From Roseospira goensis (GTDB taxonomy: Bacteria > Pseudomonadota > Alphaproteobacteria > Rhodospirillales > Rhodospirillaceae), in the NCBI RefSeq assembly GCF_014197795.1, contig NZ_JACIGI010000015.1:1-64000 (forward strand): a stretch of 64,000 nucleotides of DNA, given 5' to 3'. The notes beneath the pieces were generated by a model. That model worked only from the letters and a program-made list of their open reading frames with translations, made no database searches and had not been told where the DNA came from. Each line of letters starts with the position of its first letter. The stretch's first letter is position 1. Below are positions 17,946 through 28,436 of the stretch, in pieces. The position numbers and the translations under genes were made by a program.

Positions 17946-19192
17946 GCGCCGGGCAGCGCGTCCAGCAGGCGGTCGACCTCGTCGGCGGTGTTGTAGTGCA
18001 CCAGGCTGACCCGCACGATGCCGTCGTCGGGCGCCAGCCCCAGCGCCTCGGCGGCGCGCCAGGCGTAGAAGCTGCCATGGCGCACCGCCACCCGACGCAC
18101 GCTCAGGGCCTCCGCCACCGCGCGCGACGACCGCCGCGCATGCACGAAGGCGACCGTGGGCGCCCGCGCCGGTCCGGCCTGCGGCGGCCCGATCACCCGC
18201 ACCCCCGGGATCGCCGCCAGCCCCTCCAGCAGGCGCGCGGTCAGGGCCGTCTGGTGCGCCTCGAAGCGGTGGAACAGGCGCACGATGCGGGTGCGCAAGG
18301 CGTCCCCGTCCGCGCCGCCCAGGGCGCGGTCCAGCCCGTCCAGGTAATCCGTGATGCCGGCCAGCGCCGCCGTCAGTTCGTGCGGCGGGCCGCCCGGGTT
18401 GAGCGGCAGCGTGCCCTTGCCGGCCAGATACATATGGTTCTGGTTCTCCAGCCGCCCCAGCAGCTCGGGGCGCAGCGCCAGCACCCCCACGTGCGGCCCG
18501 AACACCTTGTAGGCGCTGAAGGCGTAGGCGTCGGCGTCCAGCGCGGCCACGTCCACGACCCCATGCGGGGCGTAGGACACCCCGTCGACCACCGCCAGCG
18601 CGCCGGCGCCGTGGGCCAGGCGCACCGCCCCGGCGGCATCGCAGACCGCGCCGGTCAGGTTGGACGCATGCGGCAGGCAGACCAGGCGGGTGTTGTCCGT
18701 GAGCAGCGCCTCCAGGTCGGCCAACGCCAGCGCCCCGGTCTCGGGATCGAAGCGCCATTCGCGGATCGTGGCCCCGGCGCGGGTCAGCCGCCGCCAGGGC
18801 GTGATGTTGGCCTCGTGGTCCAGGTTGGTGACCACCACCTCGTCGCCCGGTTCGATCAGCGGCACCAGGGCGTTGGCCAGCACGTGCAGGTTGGTGGAGG
18901 TGTCGGCGCCGATCACCAGGCCCTCGACCGGCGCGTTGGCCAGCGTCGCCATGGCCGCGGTGCCCTCGTCCATCATCGCCGTCGCGAGCGCCGAGGCCGG
19001 GAAGTAGGGCGCCCCGGGCTGCACCTTGGCCTCGGTCATGAAGCGGGTCAGGCGCGCGATCACCGGGCGCGGCACGTAGGCGCCACCGGCGTTCTCGAAG
19101 AACGCCCAGTCGGCACCGGTCGGGCTGTCGAAGGCAGGAAACCAGGCGCGCACGGCGGCCAGGTCGAGGTCGGAGACGGACACGTCGGGCAT
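17942..19192 (-). CDS. Cysteine desulfurase-like aminotransferase class V protein
   Basis: 416-residue PLP enzyme. The Schiff-base lysine is in [11 protein letters not shown], preceded by the [13 protein letters not shown] segment that contacts the cofactor; [14 protein letters not shown] marks the N-terminus. The pattern fits the cysteine-desulfurase-like (VC1184/TIGR01976-type) subfamily rather than IscS or SufS, and there are no Fe-S cluster genes beside it. Its physiological substrate is unknown. Convergent with rdgB (4-base overlap). Confidence 0.82.
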   Translation of the reverse strand: MPDVSVSDLDLAAVRAWFPAFDSPTGADWAFFENAGGAYVPRPVIARLTRFMTEAKVQPGAPYFPASALATAMMDEGTAAMATLANAPVEGLVIGADTSTNLHVLANALVPLIEPGDEVVVTNLDHEANITPWRRLTRAGATIREWRFDPETGALALADLEALLTDNTRLVCLPHASNLTGAVCDAAGAVRLAHGAGALAVVDGVSYAPHGVVDVAALDADAYAFSAYKVFGPHVGVLALRPELLGRLENQNHMYLAGKGTLPLNPGGPPHELTAALAGITDYLDGLDRALGGADGDALRTRIVRLFHRFEAHQTALTARLLEGLAAIPGVRVIGPPQAGPARAPTVAFVHARRSSRAVAEALSVRRVAVRHGSFYAWRAAEALGLAPDDGIVRVSLVHYNTADEVDRLLDALPGA

Positions 19193-19259
19193 AGAGGCTC
19201 CATGGCAAGGCAGCAGGGACGCAAGGCGGCCCGCGCGGACAAGGGGGCCACCGCCGAGC

Positions 19260-20072
19260 CTACAGGATCAGGCCGACCCCCAGCAGCAGCACCAGCAGGC
19301 CGCCGGTGACGGTGGACAGCACGCCGGCGGCGGTGCGGTGGTCGGCCATCAGGTGACGCAGGGTGCGGCGCAGGGCGCGGCGCCACGCCGGGCCATCCGC
19401 GTCGGCCTCCGGGCCGGCCTCGGGGTCGCCCTCCGGGGCCGTCAGGCCGGCCGCTTGCATCGCGGCCCAGCCGCGGCGCACCGCCGGCGTCGGCCGGTCA
19501 CCCGCGGCGGCGGCGGCGCGCAGGTCCTGGAGGAACGGCCCCAGCGGGCTGACCCCATCCGGACGGCCGCGCGGGAAATGGGCGCGGTTCGGCACCAGCA
19601 CCTGGCCGGTCAGGAGCGGCGCCTCGGGTTCGGCGTCGCTGGCGGCCACGGGATCGGGCAGTGCTGCCTGCACCGCCGCCATGGCCCGCCCCAGGCGGCG
19701 CAGCGGGTTGCCGAAGCGATAGGTGTCCAGACCCTGCTCCTGGCGCCACACCCGCCCGCGCGGCCGGCCCACCAGGCGGCCGCTGCGCATGCAGGTCTCC
19801 AGCACGACGAAGCCGGTCGGCAGCCGCACCACGTGGTCGACCTGCTGGAGCCCGCCGCGCGGACCCCGCAGCACCAGATCGTGCAGCGCCGGCAGCCCGG
19901 CAGCCTCCAGCGCACGTGCCACCCGGCGCTGGGCGCGCCCCTGGCGCAGCGCCGGACCCACCGTCATGTAGACGCCGGCGACGACCAGAAACAGCGCCAA
20001 CACCCAGACCAACAGCAGCCACAGCAGGTCGCGCGCCCAGGGGATCAGGCTCTGGTCCATGGTCGGGTCCAT
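19260..20072 (-). CDS. NERD-like domain membrane protein
   Basis: About 270 residues with an N-terminal transmembrane helix (LLWLLLVWVLALFLVVAGVY), a central domain resembling the nuclease-related NERD fold (QQVDHVVRLPTGFVVLETCM, then RVWRQEQ and FGNPLRRLGRAM), and a C-terminal helix (VTGGLLVLLLGVGLIL). The usual NERD E-x-K dyad is E-T-C here, so nuclease activity is doubtful. ATG 20072 is a judgement: a GGAGGAG lies 14 bases before it, and the frame is open to 20192. It is in a 68-base tandem with the desulfurase-like gene. Confidence 0.6.
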   Translation of the reverse strand: MDPTMDQSLIPWARDLLWLLLVWVLALFLVVAGVYMTVGPALRQGRAQRRVARALEAAGLPALHDLVLRGPRGGLQQVDHVVRLPTGFVVLETCMRSGRLVGRPRGRVWRQEQGLDTYRFGNPLRRLGRAMAAVQAALPDPVAASDAEPEAPLLTGQVLVPNRAHFPRGRPDGVSPLGPFLQDLRAAAAAGDRPTPAVRRGWAAMQAAGLTAPEGDPEAGPEADADGPAWRRALRRTLRHLMADHRTAAGVLSTVTGGLLVLLLGVGLIL

Positions 20073-20326
20073 GGCGGGGTTCGTCGCTCCTCCCGTCGGC
20101 GGGCCGGCCGGGTTGGCACCCCCGGCGTCGGTCCGCGTGCGTTGCCGCGCGTCGCGTCGCCCCTTCTTAGCGCAGCGCCCGCCGGGTGTCACTCTCCCGG
20201 CGTGCCGGCTGGACCGGCCCCGCAGGCGGCGCGCCGCAAGGGTGACGCCCTTGGCGATTCCCTTTCCCTATCATCTGCTTTAAGGTGCCCGCCCAGACCG
20301 GCGACGGCAGCGGGGGAGGCGTGCCC

Positions 20327-21004
20327 ATGACGGCCAGACTAGAAGCGTCCCGAGCCGCGGTGCCCTGGCGGCGGCACCCCGGCGCCGCCCTGCTCGCCCT
20401 GGCCGTGCTCGGCGGCGCCGTCCTGGCGCCCGCGCCGGCACGGGCGGATGCGGACTTCAACATGATCGCGGCCGCCTCGCTGGCGGTGGTCGGCGCCGGC
20501 CTGATCGGCGACCACATCCGCGGCAACGACGTCTGGGCCGAGGGACCGGAGGAGCCGTTCCGCTTCGCGGTCGGCGCAGGCGCCCACAACGTACGCATCG
20601 ACAACGAGACCGACCGCGGCAACGAGACGGTGTCGATGGTTCGCGTCGAGGCCCGGCTGCCCGAGAAGCTGTGGCGCTTCACCCCCATTGCCGGCCTGGA
20701 AGTGACCGACCGGGGCGCGGTCTACGCCTACGGCGGGCTGGCGCTGGACGTGTTCTTCGGCGAGCGGTTCGTGGTCACGCCGAACGCCGCCGCCGGCTAC
20801 TACAGCGCCGGCGAGGGCCGCGACCTGGGCTACCCGCTGGAGTTCCGCACCGGTATCGAGGCGGCCTATCAGTTCGGCAACGGCAGCCGGCTGGGGGTGG
20901 CCTATCATCACATCTCCAACGCCGGGCTGGGGGACCGCAACCCCGGCATCGAGACCCTGACGCTGAACTACGCCCTGCCGCTGGACATGCTGTTCGGCCG
21001 CTGA
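20327..21004 (+). CDS. PagL-like outer membrane lipid A 3-O-deacylase
   Basis: 225 residues with a signal peptide ending near APARADA and a beta-rich body with alternating strands expected of an 8-stranded barrel. The C-terminal VAYHHISNAGLGDRNPGIET contains the H-x-S dyad and downstream Glu of the PagL catalytic triad, and the protein ends in an outer-membrane-type strand (LTLNYALPLDMLFGR). It would remove the 3-O acyl chain from lipid A. ATG 20327 has GGGGGAGG upstream. A general acyloxyacyl hydrolase annotation would also fit. Confidence 0.8.
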   Translation: MTARLEASRAAVPWRRHPGAALLALAVLGGAVLAPAPARADADFNMIAAASLAVVGAGLIGDHIRGNDVWAEGPEEPFRFAVGAGAHNVRIDNETDRGNETVSMVRVEARLPEKLWRFTPIAGLEVTDRGAVYAYGGLALDVFFGERFVVTPNAAAGYYSAGEGRDLGYPLEFRTGIEAAYQFGNGSRLGVAYHHISNAGLGDRNPGIETLTLNYALPLDMLFGR

Positions 21005-21045
21005 CCTCTCGCCGACCCCGGCCCGACCCTGGCTCTCCCCTGGCC

Positions 21046-21669
21046 CTACCCCGGCCACGGATCGCCGATTTCGCGGCGGTCGCGTTCGCGCTTGAACACC
21101 GCGTTGGCGAGCTGGTCCATCAGGATCCGGAACGCCGCGCTGTCGGGCGCGGTGGCCGGCCCGCCCCAGCCTTCGGCCCACGCCACCATCTCGGCGCGGT
21201 CGCACAACGCGGCACTGGCGTGCAGCGGTCCACCACCCCCGGTCCCGGCGGTGGTCCCGGCGCCGGTCCCGGCGCCGGTCCCGGGGGACGTCTCGCCGGT
21301 CTGACCGGTGCCGGCGGGCAGGGCGCCGCGACACAGGGCCTGGCCGTCGGGCACGCCGCCGTCGCCCAGGAACAGCACGGTGCGGTAGCCCGGCCCGGCG
21401 GTGCCCACCGCGGTGGGCACGAAGCCCAGCGGGCGGCCGTTGACGTTGCCGCTCATGGCCCGGGCGGCGGCGGCGGCCACGGTGGCGTCGGAGACGCCCG
21501 CGAACGGGTTGCCCACCACCTCCAGAGGCAGCGTGCCGGTGATGACGTAGTTGAACACGTCGTTCGGGCTGGAGACGTGGGAGACGGTGCGCGGCCCGGC
21601 ACAGGCGGCCAGCGCCAGAGACAGAACGCCCGCCAGAGCGCCGGCGGACACGGCACGAGCAGCGGCCAT
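21046..21669 (-). CDS. Predicted lipoprotein of unknown function
   Basis: 207 residues starting MAAARAVSAGALAGVLSLAL followed by the lipobox LAAC, so it is likely lipid-modified and exported. The next part (DVFNYVITGTLPLEVVGNPF, then AAAAARAMSGNVNGRPLGFVPT) is well ordered. The middle holds a Gly/Thr repeat (GTGAGTGAGTTAGTGGGG) encoded by a GTCCCGGCGCCG-type repetition near 21240-21285, which probably varies between strains. Function not recognised. ATG 21669 gives a clean signal peptide with GGGAG upstream. Confidence 0.72.
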   Translation of the reverse strand: MAAARAVSAGALAGVLSLALAACAGPRTVSHVSSPNDVFNYVITGTLPLEVVGNPFAGVSDATVAAAAARAMSGNVNGRPLGFVPTAVGTAGPGYRTVLFLGDGGVPDGQALCRGALPAGTGQTGETSPGTGAGTGAGTTAGTGGGGPLHASAALCDRAEMVAWAEGWGGPATAPDSAAFRILMDQLANAVFKRERDRREIGDPWPG

Positions 21670-21814
21670 GTTGAACTCAACTCCCTGAGGCTGCTCCCTA
21701 AGGCTGCGGGACCGGCCCTGCCCCGGCACGCGGGCCGGGGCCATCACCGGTCATCCCACAGGTGGCGCGGAGCCCGGGCCGGGTCAATGGCCGCCGCGCC
21801 CGGATGCGGGGGGC

Positions 21815-22282
21815 TCAGCCCAGATCGCGCACCGCCGTCAGCACGGCGTCGGCGTGGCCCGGCACCTTCACCTTGGGCCAGACCTGACGCACCACGCCGT
21901 CGCGGTCGATCAGCACGGTGGTGCGTTCGATGCCCATGTAGGTCTTGCCGTACATGCTCTTTTCCTTCCAGACGCCGTAGCGCTCGCAGACGTCGCCCTC
22001 GGCGTCCGAGGCCAGGGTGAAGGGCAGGTCGTGCTTGGCCTTGAACTTGTCGTGCTTGCCGACGGGGTCCTTGGAGACACCGATGATGGCGGCGCCGGCG
22101 GCCTCGAAGTCGGCCAGCGCGTCCTTGAAGGCGAGGGCCTCCTTGGTGCAGCCCGAGGTGTCGTCCTTGGGGTAGAAGTACAGCACCACGGCCCGGCCCT
22201 TCAGATCGCCCAGGGACACCTGGCCGCCGCCGTCGGTGGGCAGGGTGACATCCGGCGCGGGCTGGCCGACTTCGACGCTCAT
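21815..22282 (-). CDS. bcp: Thioredoxin-dependent peroxiredoxin, BCP/PrxQ family
   Basis: 155 residues. The peroxidatic cysteine is C45 in YFYPKDDTSGCTKEALAF. The resolving cysteine found five residues later in E. coli BCP is absent (Leu), while another Cys occurs near residue 97 (GDVCERYG), so the enzyme is either 1-Cys or uses a distal partner. It reduces organic hydroperoxides in the cytoplasm. ATG 22282 matches the family start; the open frame upstream is intergenic. It lies 115 bases downstream of gltA on the same strand. Confidence 0.92.
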   Translation of the reverse strand: MSVEVGQPAPDVTLPTDGGGQVSLGDLKGRAVVLYFYPKDDTSGCTKEALAFKDALADFEAAGAAIIGVSKDPVGKHDKFKAKHDLPFTLASDAEGDVCERYGVWKEKSMYGKTYMGIERTTVLIDRDGVVRQVWPKVKVPGHADAVLTAVRDLG

Positions 22283-22396
22283 GGCAGGACTCCTTCGCGT
22301 GAGGGTGGGCTCGGGGACCGATCGGACGGGCATACGCGCCGGCGCGCCCGTCCGATCACTCCCCAATCACCCCACCAAATCAACCCGGGGGGACCC

Positions 22397-23692
22397 CTAC
22401 CGCTTGTCGAAGGGCACGAACGCGCGCTGCGTCGGCCCGGTGTAGAGCTGACGCGGCCGGCCGATCTTCTGCGCCGGATCGGTGACCATCTCGTTCCACT
22501 GCGCCACCCAGCCGGTGGTGCGGGCGACGGCGAACATGCCCGTGAACATGGAGACCGGGATGTTCATGGCGCGGAAGATGATACCGGAGTAGAAGTCGAC
22601 GTTCGGGTAGAGCTTCTTCTCCACGAAGTAGTCGTCCTCAAGAGCGATGCGCTCCAGCTCCAGGGCCACGTCCAGAAGCGGATCCTTGATGCCCAGTTCC
22701 TCAAGCACTTCGTGGCATGTCTGTGCCATGATCTTGGCGCGCGGATCGTAGTTCTTGTAGACGCGGTGCCCGAATCCCATCAGCCGGAACGAATCGTCCT
22801 TGTCCTTGGCGCGCTTGACGCAGGCACTGACGTTGTCCTTGCTGCCGATCTCGGACAGCATGTTCAAGACCGCCTCGTTGGCGCCGCCGTGCGCCGGCCC
22901 CCACAGCGAGGCGATGCCGGCGGCGATGCAGGCGAACGGGTTGGCGCCGGAGGATCCGGTCAGGCGAACCGTCGAGGTGGAGGCGTTCTGCTCGTGATCG
23001 GCGTGCAGGATGAGGATGCGGTCCATCGCCTTGGCGAGCACCGGGTTGACCTTGTATTCCTCGCAAGGGACCGCGAACAGCATGTGCAACAGGTCCTCGG
23101 CGTAGGTCAGGCAGTTGCGCGGGTAGATCAGCGGCTGGCCCATGGAGTACTTGTAGGCCCAGGCCGCGATCGTCGGCATCTTGGCGATCAGCCGGTGCGA
23201 GGCGATCATGCGGTGGTGCGGGTTCGAGATGTCGGTGCTGTCGTGGTAGAAGCCCGCCAGCCCGCCGACAATGCCGCACATCACCGCCATCGGATGGGCG
23301 TCGCGGCGGAACCCTTCCAGGAACTTGTGGATCTGCTCGTGCACCATGGTGTGGTGCGTGATGGCGTGCTCGAACGTGCCGTACTGCTCCGGGGTCGGCA
23401 GTTCGCCCTCCAGCAGCAGGTAGGCCACCTCCAGGAACGAACAGTTGGTCGCCAGGTCCTGGATCGGGTAGCCGCGGTGCAGCAGAATGCCCTGGTCGCC
23501 ATCAATGTAGGTGATGGCGGATTCGCAGCTCCCCGTGGAGGTGTAGCCCGGGTCGTAGGTGAACATGCCCGTATCGGCATAGAACTTGCGGATGTCCACC
23601 ACACTCGGGCCGGTCGACCCGTCGAGGATCGGCAGTTCGTAACTGGTGCCGCTCCGGTTGTCGGTGACGGTCACGGTGTTGGTCTGGGTCAT
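22397..23692 (-). CDS. gltA: Citrate synthase (type II hexameric)
   Basis: 431 residues catalysing the entry step of the TCA cycle. Catalytic motifs are visible: [21 protein letters not shown] and [17 protein letters not shown], with the aspartate in LDVALELE onward. ATG 23692 follows an AAGGA ribosome binding site 10 bases upstream. The 250-base leader between gltX and gltA is AT-richer than its surroundings (for example 23780-23905) and probably contains its promoter. Confidence 0.97.
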   Translation of the reverse strand: MTQTNTVTVTDNRSGTSYELPILDGSTGPSVVDIRKFYADTGMFTYDPGYTSTGSCESAITYIDGDQGILLHRGYPIQDLATNCSFLEVAYLLLEGELPTPEQYGTFEHAITHHTMVHEQIHKFLEGFRRDAHPMAVMCGIVGGLAGFYHDSTDISNPHHRMIASHRLIAKMPTIAAWAYKYSMGQPLIYPRNCLTYAEDLLHMLFAVPCEEYKVNPVLAKAMDRILILHADHEQNASTSTVRLTGSSGANPFACIAAGIASLWGPAHGGANEAVLNMLSEIGSKDNVSACVKRAKDKDDSFRLMGFGHRVYKNYDPRAKIMAQTCHEVLEELGIKDPLLDVALELERIALEDDYFVEKKLYPNVDFYSGIIFRAMNIPVSMFTGMFAVARTTGWVAQWNEMVTDPAQKIGRPRQLYTGPTQRAFVPFDKR

Positions 23693-23943
23693 GTCGGCTC
23701 GTCCTTCCCTTCGCTGCGGGTGTTCGCGCGTCGTTGGCGACCGGCCGGGCGGGGCCGCAGCGGCGCAGTCGCGCAGGATTGTTACCGACTTTTTAGACTC
23801 TTTCTCGTTTACGCGATACACCCTTCGTCCAGACACCCCTCGGAAACGCCTAAAGGGGCCTTCTGCTCCGGACTTCCTCCCCAAACGTGTTAATTTTATT
23901 TCTCATGACTCGCGCCGATGCGCAATGGACTTGCCCGGTGGTC

Positions 23944-25335
23944 CTATCCGGCGCAGCAGTCCTCCAGTCGGGCCAGCGTCTCCGCCCGCCCCAGGATCTC
24001 CATCACCTCGAAGATCGGCGGCGACACCGTGCTGCCCGTCAGGGCGGCGCGCAACGGCTGGGCGACCTTGCCCAGCTTGAGCCCGTGCGCCTCGGCGGCG
24101 GCGCGCGCGTCGGCTTCCAGCGCCGTCCGGTCCCACGGTTCCAGCGCCGCCAGCCGGTCCCGCATCAGGGCCAGCGTCGTGGCCCCGTCGCCCGTGACCT
24201 GCTTGAGCGCCTTGTCGTCCAGCGCCAACGGTCGCGGCCGGACATAGAAGGCCGCACTCTCGGCCAGCTCCATCAGGGTCTTGGCGCGCTCCTTCAGGCC
24301 CGCCATGCCGGCCAGCAGGCGGCGATGGCCCTCCTCGTCCACGGTCTGGCCCAGCCGGTCCACCACCAGATCCACCAGGCGGGCGTCGTCGGCACGGCGC
24401 AGATAGTGCCCGTTCAGGCTGGTCAGCTTGGCCATGTCGAAGCGGGCCGGGGCCCGGCCCACGCCGTCCAGGTCGAACCAGGCCACCGCCTGGGCGTCGT
24501 CGATGATCTCGTCGTCGCCGTGGCCCCAGCCCAAGCGCAGCAGGTAGTTGCGCATGGCCTCGGGCAGGTAGCCCATGTCGCGGTAGCTCTCGGTGCCGAG
24601 CGCGCCGTGGCGCTTGGACAGCTTGGCGCCGTCGGGGCCGTGGATCAACGGGATGTGGGCGAAGGCCGGCGGCGCCCAGCCGATCAGGCGGTAAAGCTGG
24701 GTCTGGCGGAAGGCGTTGGTCAGGTGGTCGTCGCCGCGGATGACGTGGGTGATGCCCATGTCGTGGTCGTCCACCACCACCGACAGCATGTAGGTCGGCG
24801 TCCCGTCCGAGCGCAGCAGGATCATGTCGTCGAGCTGGTCGTTGGCGACCGTAATGCGGCCCTGCACCTGGTCCTCGATCACGGTTTCGCCGTCGCGCGG
24901 CGCCTTCAGGCGGATCACCGGGCGCACCCCTTCGGGGGCCTCGGCGGGGTCGCGGTCGCGCCAGCGACCGTCGTAGCGCAGGGTCTGGCCGGCGGCCTTC
25001 TGGGCCTCGCGCATCGCCGCCAGCTCCTCCGGCGAGGCATAGCAGCGGTAGGCCTTGCCCTCGGCGAGCAGGGCGTGCGCCACCTCGACATGGCGCGGCG
25101 CGCGGGTGAACTGGAACACCGGCTCCTCGTCCCACGCCAGCCCCAGCCAGCGCAGACCGTCGAAGATGGCCTGCACCGCCTCCGGGGTGGAGCGCTGGCG
25201 GTCGGTGTCCTCGATGCGCAGCAGGAAGCGGCCGCCGTGGTGGCGCGCGAACAGCCAGTTGAACAGCGCCGTGCGGGCGCCGCCGATGTGCAGGAAGCCC
25301 GTGGGCGAGGGCGCGAACCGGGTGACGACGGTCAT
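23944..25335 (-). CDS. gltX: Glutamyl-tRNA synthetase
   Basis: 463-residue class I aminoacyl-tRNA synthetase. The HIGH-equivalent FLHIGG (residues 14-19) in [19 protein letters not shown] and KLSKR (near residue 240) are intact, as is RIEDTD. The zinc-site cysteines of the E. coli enzyme are largely absent, as usual in alphaproteobacteria. ATG 25335 ([13 protein letters not shown]) matches the family; the upstream open frame is intergenic. Many alphaproteobacteria have two GluRS copies, so this may not be the only one. Divergent from comEC. Confidence 0.96.
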   Translation of the reverse strand: MTVVTRFAPSPTGFLHIGGARTALFNWLFARHHGGRFLLRIEDTDRQRSTPEAVQAIFDGLRWLGLAWDEEPVFQFTRAPRHVEVAHALLAEGKAYRCYASPEELAAMREAQKAAGQTLRYDGRWRDRDPAEAPEGVRPVIRLKAPRDGETVIEDQVQGRITVANDQLDDMILLRSDGTPTYMLSVVVDDHDMGITHVIRGDDHLTNAFRQTQLYRLIGWAPPAFAHIPLIHGPDGAKLSKRHGALGTESYRDMGYLPEAMRNYLLRLGWGHGDDEIIDDAQAVAWFDLDGVGRAPARFDMAKLTSLNGHYLRRADDARLVDLVVDRLGQTVDEEGHRRLLAGMAGLKERAKTLMELAESAAFYVRPRPLALDDKALKQVTGDGATTLALMRDRLAALEPWDRTALEADARAAAEAHGLKLGKVAQPLRAALTGSTVSPPIFEVMEILGRAETLARLEDCCAG

Positions 25336-25514
25336 GGAGGGTCGGAGTCCGTGTGTCTGGGGCCAGCGGGAGCGCCGCCGGGGCGGCGCGTTTCTGTACC
25401 ACACCGCCGCGCCCTGTGCAGCACCGGCCGAGCCGGCCCGCGCCGGCCGGCGAGCCGCGACAGGCGCACCCTTTCGGGGCATACTGGCGTGACGGCGACC
25501 GATTGGCGGAAGAC

Positions 25515-27707
25515 ATGGCGCACCACCGACACGGCCGCCGTCCGGGCGCCGGCCCGGCCCCCGCTGCGGCGGCCGCCCACACCGGCGGGATGGTCTGGCG
25601 CGCCCCCGTCTTCGCCCTGGCGGCCACCCTGGAGGCCGAGCGGGCGCGCTGGCCCTTGTGGCTGCCGGTGGCCTTGGGCTGCGGCGTGGCAGCTTACATC
25701 CTGCCGGCGGTGGAGCCGCCGCGCTGGGCCGGCGCGGCGCTGGCGGCCGGCGTGCTGCTGCTGGTGCTGGTGGCGCGCCGGGCGGCCTGGATCGGCGCGC
25801 TGCTGGCGGCGCTGGTGGCGGCCGCCGTCGGCTTCGTGGCGGCGCAGGAGCGCGCCCACGGGATCGCCGCGCCGGTGCTGGCGGAGCGACTCGGGCCGGC
25901 GACGGTCAGCGGCCGGGTCGTGCTGATCGAGGCGCGCGGCATGGCCCGCCACCGCGTCACCCTGGCCGACGCGCGGGTGGCCGGGCTGGACGCCGCGCGC
26001 ACCCCGGCGCGGGTCCGGCTCACGCTGACCCGCGCCCCACCGCCGCGGCCGGGGGCCTGGATTCGCACCCGCGCGGTCCTGATGCCGCCGCCGCCACCGG
26101 CCGCCCCGGGCGGCTACGACTTCCGGCGCCGGGCCTGGTTCGAGGGCCTGGGCGCGGTCGGATTCGCGGTCGCCGACTGGGGCCCGCTCGACCTAGCGCC
26201 GGCGCCCACCCTCGCCGACCGGCTGGTGGCCTGGCGCGAGGGGGCCCGCCAGACGGTGGCGGACCGCCTGCGGGCCGGGCTGCCCGGGCAGCCCGGCGCG
26301 CTGGCAACCGCGCTCGCCACCGGCGACCGGGGCGCGGTGCCGGAGCCGGTGCTGGAGGCGTTCCGGGCCTCCGGACTGGCGCACCTGCTGGCCATCTCCG
26401 GGCTGCACATGTCGATGATCGCGGCGCTTCTGTTCGTCGGCGGCCGCGCCGGGCTGGCGCTGGTGCCGGCGTGGGCGGCGCGCTGGGACCTGAAGAAGCC
26501 CTGCGCCGTGCTCGCGCTGGCCGGCACCTTCGCCTACCTGATGCTGGCGGGGGGCAACGTGCCGGCACAGCGCGCCTTCCTGATGACGGCGCTGGTGCTG
26601 GCGGCGGTGCTGCTGAACCGCACCGCGATCTCGCCGCGGCTGGTGGCCTGGGCGGCGGTGGCGGTGCTGCTGACGCAGCCGCATGCCCTCTTGGGGCCCA
26701 GCTTCCAGATGTCGTTCGCGGCCGTGCTGGCGCTGGTGGCGACCTGGGAACTGGCGGCGCCGCGGCTGGCGACGGCGGCGCGACCGCGCCGGCCGCTGGC
26801 GTGGGCGCTGGCGCGCACCGTCGGGCTGTACCTGGGCGGTGTGCTGCTGACCAGCCTGGTGGCCGGGCTGGCGACGATGCCGTTCGCGGCCGTCCATTTC
26901 AACCGCGTGGCGGTGTTCGGGCTGGCAGCGAACATGGTGGCGGTACCGCTGATGGGGCTGTGGGTCATGCCGTGGCTGCTGGCGACCCTGCTCCTGCTGC
27001 CCTTGGGCCTGGAGGGCTGGGCGCTGGCGCCGCTGGCCTGGGGCCTGGAGGGGGTGGCCGGAACGGCCGCCGCGGTTGCGGGCTGGCCGGGGGCGACGCG
27101 GCTAGTGCCGGCGGCGCCGGCCTGGGGCCTGGCGGTGCTGGTCCTGGGCGGGCTATGGCTGTGCCTGTGGCGGCGGCCCTGGCGGCTGCTGGGGCTGGCG
27201 GCGATCGCGGCCGGGCTGGCGAGTCCCTGGAGCCGGCCGTTGCCGGACCTGGTGGTCAACGCGGACGCCCGGGCGATCGCGGTCCGGGCGGCGGACGGCG
27301 GGCTGATCCTGTCGCCGGGGCGGGCCGACGGATTCGCGCGCGCGGTGTGGGTGGAACGCTGGGGCGGGGCCAGCGCCGAGTCGTGGCCGGAGCCCGGGTC
27401 CGGCACGGCGGACGGGCGGCTGCGCTGCGACCCGCGCGGATGTGTGCTGGCGGTGGGCGGGGTCGCCGTGGCCCTGGCCTGGCACCGGGCGGCGCTGGCC
27501 GAGGACTGCGCGCGGACGGCGGTGGTCGTCACACCGGTGCCGGTGCCGGCGCCCGAGTCGTGCGCCGGGCCGGGGTGGGTCGTCGACCGGGCGGCGCTGG
27601 CGGCCGGGGGCGTGCATGCGCTCTGGCTGGCGGACGGGACGGTGCGGATCGAGACCGTGACCGGCACCAGCGGCCGGCGGCTGTGGACCGGCCCCCCGAT
27701 ACCGTGA
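25515..27707 (+). CDS. comEC: ComEC/Rec2 family DNA uptake channel protein
   Basis: About 730 residues. An N-terminal helix pair and DUF4131-like soluble segment are followed by the competence domain, with the characteristic [21 protein letters not shown] and multiple transmembrane helices. The C-terminal part after the last helices (from about residue 590) is short and lacks an obvious HxHxDH metallo-beta-lactamase motif, as in many alphaproteobacterial versions. It is the putative inner-membrane channel for transforming DNA, but no other competence genes are in the window. ATG 25515 has GGCGGAAG before it; ATG 25590 is an alternative. Confidence 0.88.
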   Translation: MAHHRHGRRPGAGPAPAAAAAHTGGMVWRAPVFALAATLEAERARWPLWLPVALGCGVAAYILPAVEPPRWAGAALAAGVLLLVLVARRAAWIGALLAALVAAAVGFVAAQERAHGIAAPVLAERLGPATVSGRVVLIEARGMARHRVTLADARVAGLDAARTPARVRLTLTRAPPPRPGAWIRTRAVLMPPPPPAAPGGYDFRRRAWFEGLGAVGFAVADWGPLDLAPAPTLADRLVAWREGARQTVADRLRAGLPGQPGALATALATGDRGAVPEPVLEAFRASGLAHLLAISGLHMSMIAALLFVGGRAGLALVPAWAARWDLKKPCAVLALAGTFAYLMLAGGNVPAQRAFLMTALVLAAVLLNRTAISPRLVAWAAVAVLLTQPHALLGPSFQMSFAAVLALVATWELAAPRLATAARPRRPLAWALARTVGLYLGGVLLTSLVAGLATMPFAAVHFNRVAVFGLAANMVAVPLMGLWVMPWLLATLLLLPLGLEGWALAPLAWGLEGVAGTAAAVAGWPGATRLVPAAPAWGLAVLVLGGLWLCLWRRPWRLLGLAAIAAGLASPWSRPLPDLVVNADARAIAVRAADGGLILSPGRADGFARAVWVERWGGASAESWPEPGSGTADGRLRCDPRGCVLAVGGVAVALAWHRAALAEDCARTAVVVTPVPVPAPESCAGPGWVVDRAALAAGGVHALWLADGTVRIETVTGTSGRRLWTGPPIP

Positions 27708-27728
27708 CAGGGCCGGACCCCGAACGAG

Positions 27729-27763
27729 ATACCGCTCGGCTGGCTTGCGCCACCGAGCGGTAT
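27729..27763. terminator. Hairpin between convergent comEC and antenna genes
   Basis: Perfect 11-bp inverted repeat ATACCGCTCGG (27729-27739) and CCGAGCGGTAT (27753-27763) with a 13-base loop, just after the comEC stop and before the 3' end of the antenna alpha gene. Position between convergent genes suggests a bidirectional terminator, but there is no T-run on either side. Confidence 0.55.
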
Positions 27764-27840
27764 TCGTAGGATACGCGGTACTCATCCGTGCTGGCCGGAT
27801 GGAGCGAGGTCAGCCTCCCCGCTCCCCGGTCAGCGCAGGA

Positions 27841-28002
27841 TCAGCCCATCCACGCGGTCGCGTAACGGTCGCTACCGAACAGGATGGCGAGGTGGACCAG
27901 GATCGCCAGGACGAACAGGGCGATGAAGAAGCCAACCAGGCCCTCCTTCGGGGACACGATCTGCCAGAAGCGCCAGTCTTCGTTGAAGAAGTTCGGGATC
28001 AT
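27841..28002 (-). CDS. Light-harvesting complex alpha subunit
   Basis: 53-residue antenna polypeptide, too short for standard gene calling. MIPNFFNEDWRFWQIVSPKE leads into a single membrane helix with AILVHLAIL, where H37 is the bacteriochlorophyll ligand. The N-terminal W-x-x-W-x-I resembles LH1 alpha, while HLAIL and the C-terminal AWMG, with Trp 14 residues after the His, resemble LH2 (compare AYWQG of Rhodoblastus acidophilus, where the residue before Trp is Tyr; here Ala). It is preceded by GGAGAAAGCTC. It follows the beta gene by 68 bases; no pufL, pufM, pucC or bch gene is adjacent. Confidence 0.93.
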   Translation of the reverse strand: MIPNFFNEDWRFWQIVSPKEGLVGFFIALFVLAILVHLAILFGSDRYATAWMG

Positions 28003-28070
28003 GAGCTTTCTCCACGGTCTGCAGTGGTTGTCTTAGTACGCGATACTCAGGAACTCAGCGGACGGCTGTA

Positions 28071-28253
28071 TTAGCCGGCCACCGGGTACCAGGGCATCCA
28101 CGCCCAGACCAGGAAGTGCGCCAGCAGGCAGATCGCGAAGAAGACCTGGCCACCACGCTGGAACATGGCGTGGAAAGCCTTCGCCTCGTCATCGGTCAGG
28201 CCGGTCCGGTTCAGGTTCTTGTAGCTCGTGACGGGAGCAGGTGCATCAGCCAT
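28071..28253 (-). CDS. Light-harvesting complex beta subunit
   Basis: 60 residues. LTDDEAKAFHAMF contains the conserved N-side His (H28) and the membrane helix ends AHFLVWAWMPWYP with H46 as bacteriochlorophyll ligand. The W-x-W-x-P-W C-terminus is LH1-like (Rhodospirillum rubrum LH1 beta has VWIWRPW; the LH2 of Phaeospirillum molischianum has VWVWKPW), but the basic residue is replaced by Met here. ATG 28253 follows GAGGGG at good spacing. Beta-then-alpha order is standard. The pair is best called an extra, puc-like antenna operon. Confidence 0.93.
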   Translation of the reverse strand: MADAPAPVTSYKNLNRTGLTDDEAKAFHAMFQRGGQVFFAICLLAHFLVWAWMPWYPVAG

Positions 28254-28436
28254 TTGTTTTCCCCTCAGCAAAGATGGATCATTTCAATCCGTCCGGATTG
28301 GGCGAACACCGGGCCGCGGCCGCGGTTGACCGGTGTCGGGTGCGATCCTCCCTTTGTGTTCCCATCCGATCCCCGACAGAGCGGGAGGGCGGTGGGACCG
28401 CCGGGGTGACCGCTGCATCCCCACAATCCGAGAGTT

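Noticed and set aside
20251-20274. Promoter TTGGCG...TATCAT upstream of the PagL-like gene
   Set aside because: The hexamers are only 12 bases apart, too close for a sigma70 promoter.
22397-23884. Longer citrate synthase starting at 23884
   Set aside because: The extra 64 residues have no family similarity and cover the AT-richer promoter region; ATG 23692 has a proper ribosome binding site.
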